Positions 14,980 to 16,742 of a stretch of 16,742 nt of DNA are shown here, piece by piece (positions within the stretch are counted from its first letter, which is position 1; each line of letters opens with the position of its first letter). The stretch spans positions 1-16,742 of the forward strand of contig JBFGCT010000086.1 in assembly GCA_041581055.1 (NCBI GenBank). Direction: 5' to 3'. The position numbers and the translations under genes are program-made. The notes beneath the pieces are model-generated. The model saw nothing but the letters and a program-made list of their open reading frames with translations. It ran no database searches and was not told where the DNA came from. This stretch comes from JBFGCT01 sp041581055. GTDB taxonomy: Bacteria > Actinomycetota > Acidimicrobiia > Acidimicrobiales > Ilumatobacteraceae.

Positions 14980-16424
14980 GTGGCCCTGCGCTCGAGTTCG
15001 GCGGCGACACGGAACATGACCGGTTCGCCGAGCGCCGGGGCGAGCACCTGGACGCCGACGGGGAGCCCGGCGTCGCCGGTTCCGAACGGGACGCTCATCC
15101 CGGGCTCGCCGGAGAGGTTCGACGGGATGGTGTAGGTGTCGCACAGGTACATCTGCATCGGGTCGGACGTCTTGTCGCCGTGGTGGAACGCGACCGACGG
15201 CGACGACGGCGTCAGGAGCGCGTCACACGACTCGTAGGCCGCGGCGAAATCGTCGGCGATCCGGCGGCGGACCTTCAGCGCCCGGCCGTAGTAGGCGTCG
15301 TAGTACCCGGCCGACAGGGCGTAGGTGCCGAGCATGATCCGCCGCTTGACCTCGTCGCCGAACCCCTCGGTGCGGGTCGCCAGGTACATCGCGTTCGTGT
15401 CGGGCGCGTCGACCCGCAGCCCGTAGCGGACGCCGTCGTACCGGGCCAGGTTGCTCGACGCCTCGGCCGGGGCGATCAGGTAGTACGCGGTGAGGCCATA
15501 CGTGAAGGCCGGAACCCGGACGTCGACGATCTCGGCCCCCGCGGCGCGCAGCGCGTCGAACGCCTCGTCGAGCCGAGCGGTGACGTCGGGGTCGGCGCCT
15601 TCGGGCAAGTCGGTGATCCGCCCGATCCGCAGCCCGGCGACGCCGAAGTCGAGTCCGCGGGAGACGTCGAGCGGGCCCCCGGCGATCGAGGTCGAGTCCA
15701 TCGGATCGTGACCGGAGATCGCCTCCAGGAGCAGCGCCGCGTCGTTGACCGTGTGGGCCAGCGGCCCGATCTGGTCGAGGCTCGACGCGAAGGCGACGAG
15801 GCCGTAGCGGCTGACGGCGCCGTACGTCGGCTTCACCCCGACGACGCCGCACAGCGCGGCCGGCTGGCGGATCGAGCCGCCGGTGTCCGAGCCGAGGGCG
15901 AGCGGCGCGAAGTTCGCCGCGACCGCCGCAGCCGAACCGCCGCTCGACCCGCCCGGCACCCGCGCGGTGTCGTGGGGGTTGCGGGTCGCCCCGAACGCCG
16001 AGTTCTCGGTGCTCGAACCCATCGCGAACTCGTCGAGGTTCGTCTTGCCGACGATGATCGCGCCGGCCTCGTTCAGCCTGGTCACGATGGTCGCGTCGTA
16101 CGGCGGTGTCCAACCCTCGAGGATCTTGGACGAGCAGGTGGTCGGGACGCCGCGCGTGCACATGTTGTCCTTCACGGCCACCGGCACGCCGGCGAGCGGT
16201 CCGGCGTCGTGTCCGAGCGACACCCGCTCGTCGATCTCGGCCGCCCGCGCCCTGGCCGCCTCGGCGAGCACCAGGTTGAACGCGTGGATCTCGCCGTCGC
16301 GCCGTTCGATCTCGCCGAGGTGGCGCTCGACGACGTCGGCCGCCTTGGTGATGCCGTTGCGGACGCCCCACGCGATGTCGGCGGCGGTCGTCGGGATGCC
16401 GTCCGGGTCGTCGACCATGCTCAC
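14976..16424 (-). CDS. gatA: Asp-tRNA(Asn)/Glu-tRNA(Gln) amidotransferase subunit A
   Basis: The 482-residue amidase subunit releases ammonia from glutamine and channels it to GatB. The amidase-signature triad is intact: K85 (VAVKDNM), cis-Ser S160 in GGSSGGS and nucleophile S184 in GSDTGGSIRQPA. The spacings of 75 and 24 residues equal those I recall for Staphylococcus aureus GatA. The start is a GTG at 16424-16422 overlapping the gatC stop as GTGA; an ATG two codons later is an alternative. It is the middle gene of a translationally coupled trio. Confidence 0.97.
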   Translation of the reverse strand: MSMVDDPDGIPTTAADIAWGVRNGITKAADVVERHLGEIERRDGEIHAFNLVLAEAARARAAEIDERVSLGHDAGPLAGVPVAVKDNMCTRGVPTTCSSKILEGWTPPYDATIVTRLNEAGAIIVGKTNLDEFAMGSSTENSAFGATRNPHDTARVPGGSSGGSAAAVAANFAPLALGSDTGGSIRQPAALCGVVGVKPTYGAVSRYGLVAFASSLDQIGPLAHTVNDAALLLEAISGHDPMDSTSIAGGPLDVSRGLDFGVAGLRIGRITDLPEGADPDVTARLDEAFDALRAAGAEIVDVRVPAFTYGLTAYYLIAPAEASSNLARYDGVRYGLRVDAPDTNAMYLATRTEGFGDEVKRRIMLGTYALSAGYYDAYYGRALKVRRRIADDFAAAYESCDALLTPSSPSVAFHHGDKTSDPMQMYLCDTYTIPSNLSGEPGMSVPFGTGDAGLPVGVQVLAPALGEPVMFRVAAELERRAT

Positions 16425-16723
16425 TCCTCCAGGCCGACGATCGGTGGCACGCGGAACCGGCCGTCCTCGGCCTCCGGCGCCGCCGCCAGCACCTCGTCCC
16501 GATCGAGGCAGTCCAGCTCGACGTCGTCGCGCATCACGTTGGCGATCGGCGTGGGGTGGGTCATCGGCACGACGTCGTCGAGGTCGAGGGCGTCGATGTC
16601 GGCGAAGTGGTCGAGCATCGCGCCGAGCTGGGTGGCTGCGCGATCGAGCTCGTCGGGGCCCAGCGTGAGCCGGGCCAGCCGCGCCACCTTGGCCACGACG
16701 TCGGGGGTGAGGCGGTCGGACAC
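16421..16723 (-). CDS. gatC: Asp-tRNA(Asn)/Glu-tRNA(Gln) amidotransferase subunit C
   Basis: A 100-residue small subunit that wraps around the GatA/GatB interface and stabilises the complex. The N-terminal helix reads VVAKVARLARLTL (9-21), followed by the LGAMLDHFADIDALDLDDVVPMTHP region and the C-terminal segment ending in FRVPPIVGLEE, all typical. It starts at a GTG (16723-16721), with the TAGCCT box ending 9 bases upstream and no ribosome site, so the operon transcript is probably leaderless. It is first of gatC-gatA-gatB, with 4-base overlaps at both junctions. The presence of this operon suggests that Gln-tRNA and/or Asn-tRNA is made by the indirect route. Confidence 0.95.
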   Translation of the reverse strand: MSDRLTPDVVAKVARLARLTLGPDELDRAATQLGAMLDHFADIDALDLDDVVPMTHPTPIANVMRDDVELDCLDRDEVLAAAPEAEDGRFRVPPIVGLEE

Positions 16724-16731
16724 GCCTGGCG

Positions 16732-16737
16732 AGGCTA
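16732..16737 (-). promoter_or_regulatory. Putative -10 box (TAGCCT) for gatCAB
   Basis: Minus-strand TAGCCT ends 9 bases before the gatC GTG. It lies in GCCGGTAGCCTC (16742-16731), identical to the core upstream of folD. The window ends here, so any -35 region is not visible. Confidence 0.5.
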
Positions 16738-16742
16738 CCGGC

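Overview
This window looks like a chromosomal, housekeeping-rich segment from a high-GC actinobacterium. The evidence is the strongly GC-biased codon use, frequent GTG starts, dense short operons, very short 5' leaders, a KhtTU-type antiporter pair of actinobacterial style and a gatCAB operon. An Acidimicrobiia-like (Ilumatobacter-like) source is my best guess, but the lineage cannot be proven from this sequence. I see no rRNA, tRNA, CRISPR array, insertion sequence, phage gene or plasmid function.

Layout, left to right. 1-51 (minus): N-terminus of a FolD-like folate enzyme, cut by the window edge. 183-1511 (plus): MFS transporter. 1592-2893 (minus): inositol-3-phosphate synthase of the Bacteroides-like type, with an intrinsic terminator just after its stop. 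2962-3861 (plus): LysR regulator, divergent from the synthase. 3896-5370 (minus): 5-formyltetrahydrofolate cyclo-ligase followed by a threonine/serine dehydratase. 5490-7701 (plus): flavin reductase, DUF3054 membrane protein and serine beta-lactamase-like hydrolase in one tight operon. 7724-7912 (minus): 62-residue membrane protein. 7940-7997: a perfect 17-bp inverted repeat. 8008-9723 (minus): ilvD. 9854-11534 (plus): two-gene K+/H+ antiporter operon. 11661-13516 (plus): two uncharacterised proteins plus LemA. 13513-16723 (minus): gatC-gatA-gatB, whose last stop codon overlaps the lemA stop in a shared CTAG.

How the genes work together. Most are core metabolism: folate one-carbon units (FolD, 5-FCL), inositol synthesis, branched-chain amino acids (IlvD, perhaps the dehydratase), tRNA amidation (GatCAB) and ion homeostasis (antiporter). 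No gap reaches 300 bases. I found no defence system or mobile system.

The most distinctive signals are these. (1) A TANNNT box ends 7-9 bases before the start codon of most operon-leading genes, which points to near-leaderless transcription; folD and gatC even share an identical 12-base core. (2) The two unknown proteins upstream of LemA share a motif and strand order, so they look like diverged paralogues with a possible DUF3137-like fold. (3) A long palindromic element lies after ilvD. (4) The inositol synthase is of a type I associate with Bacteroides rather than with the usual actinobacterial enzyme.
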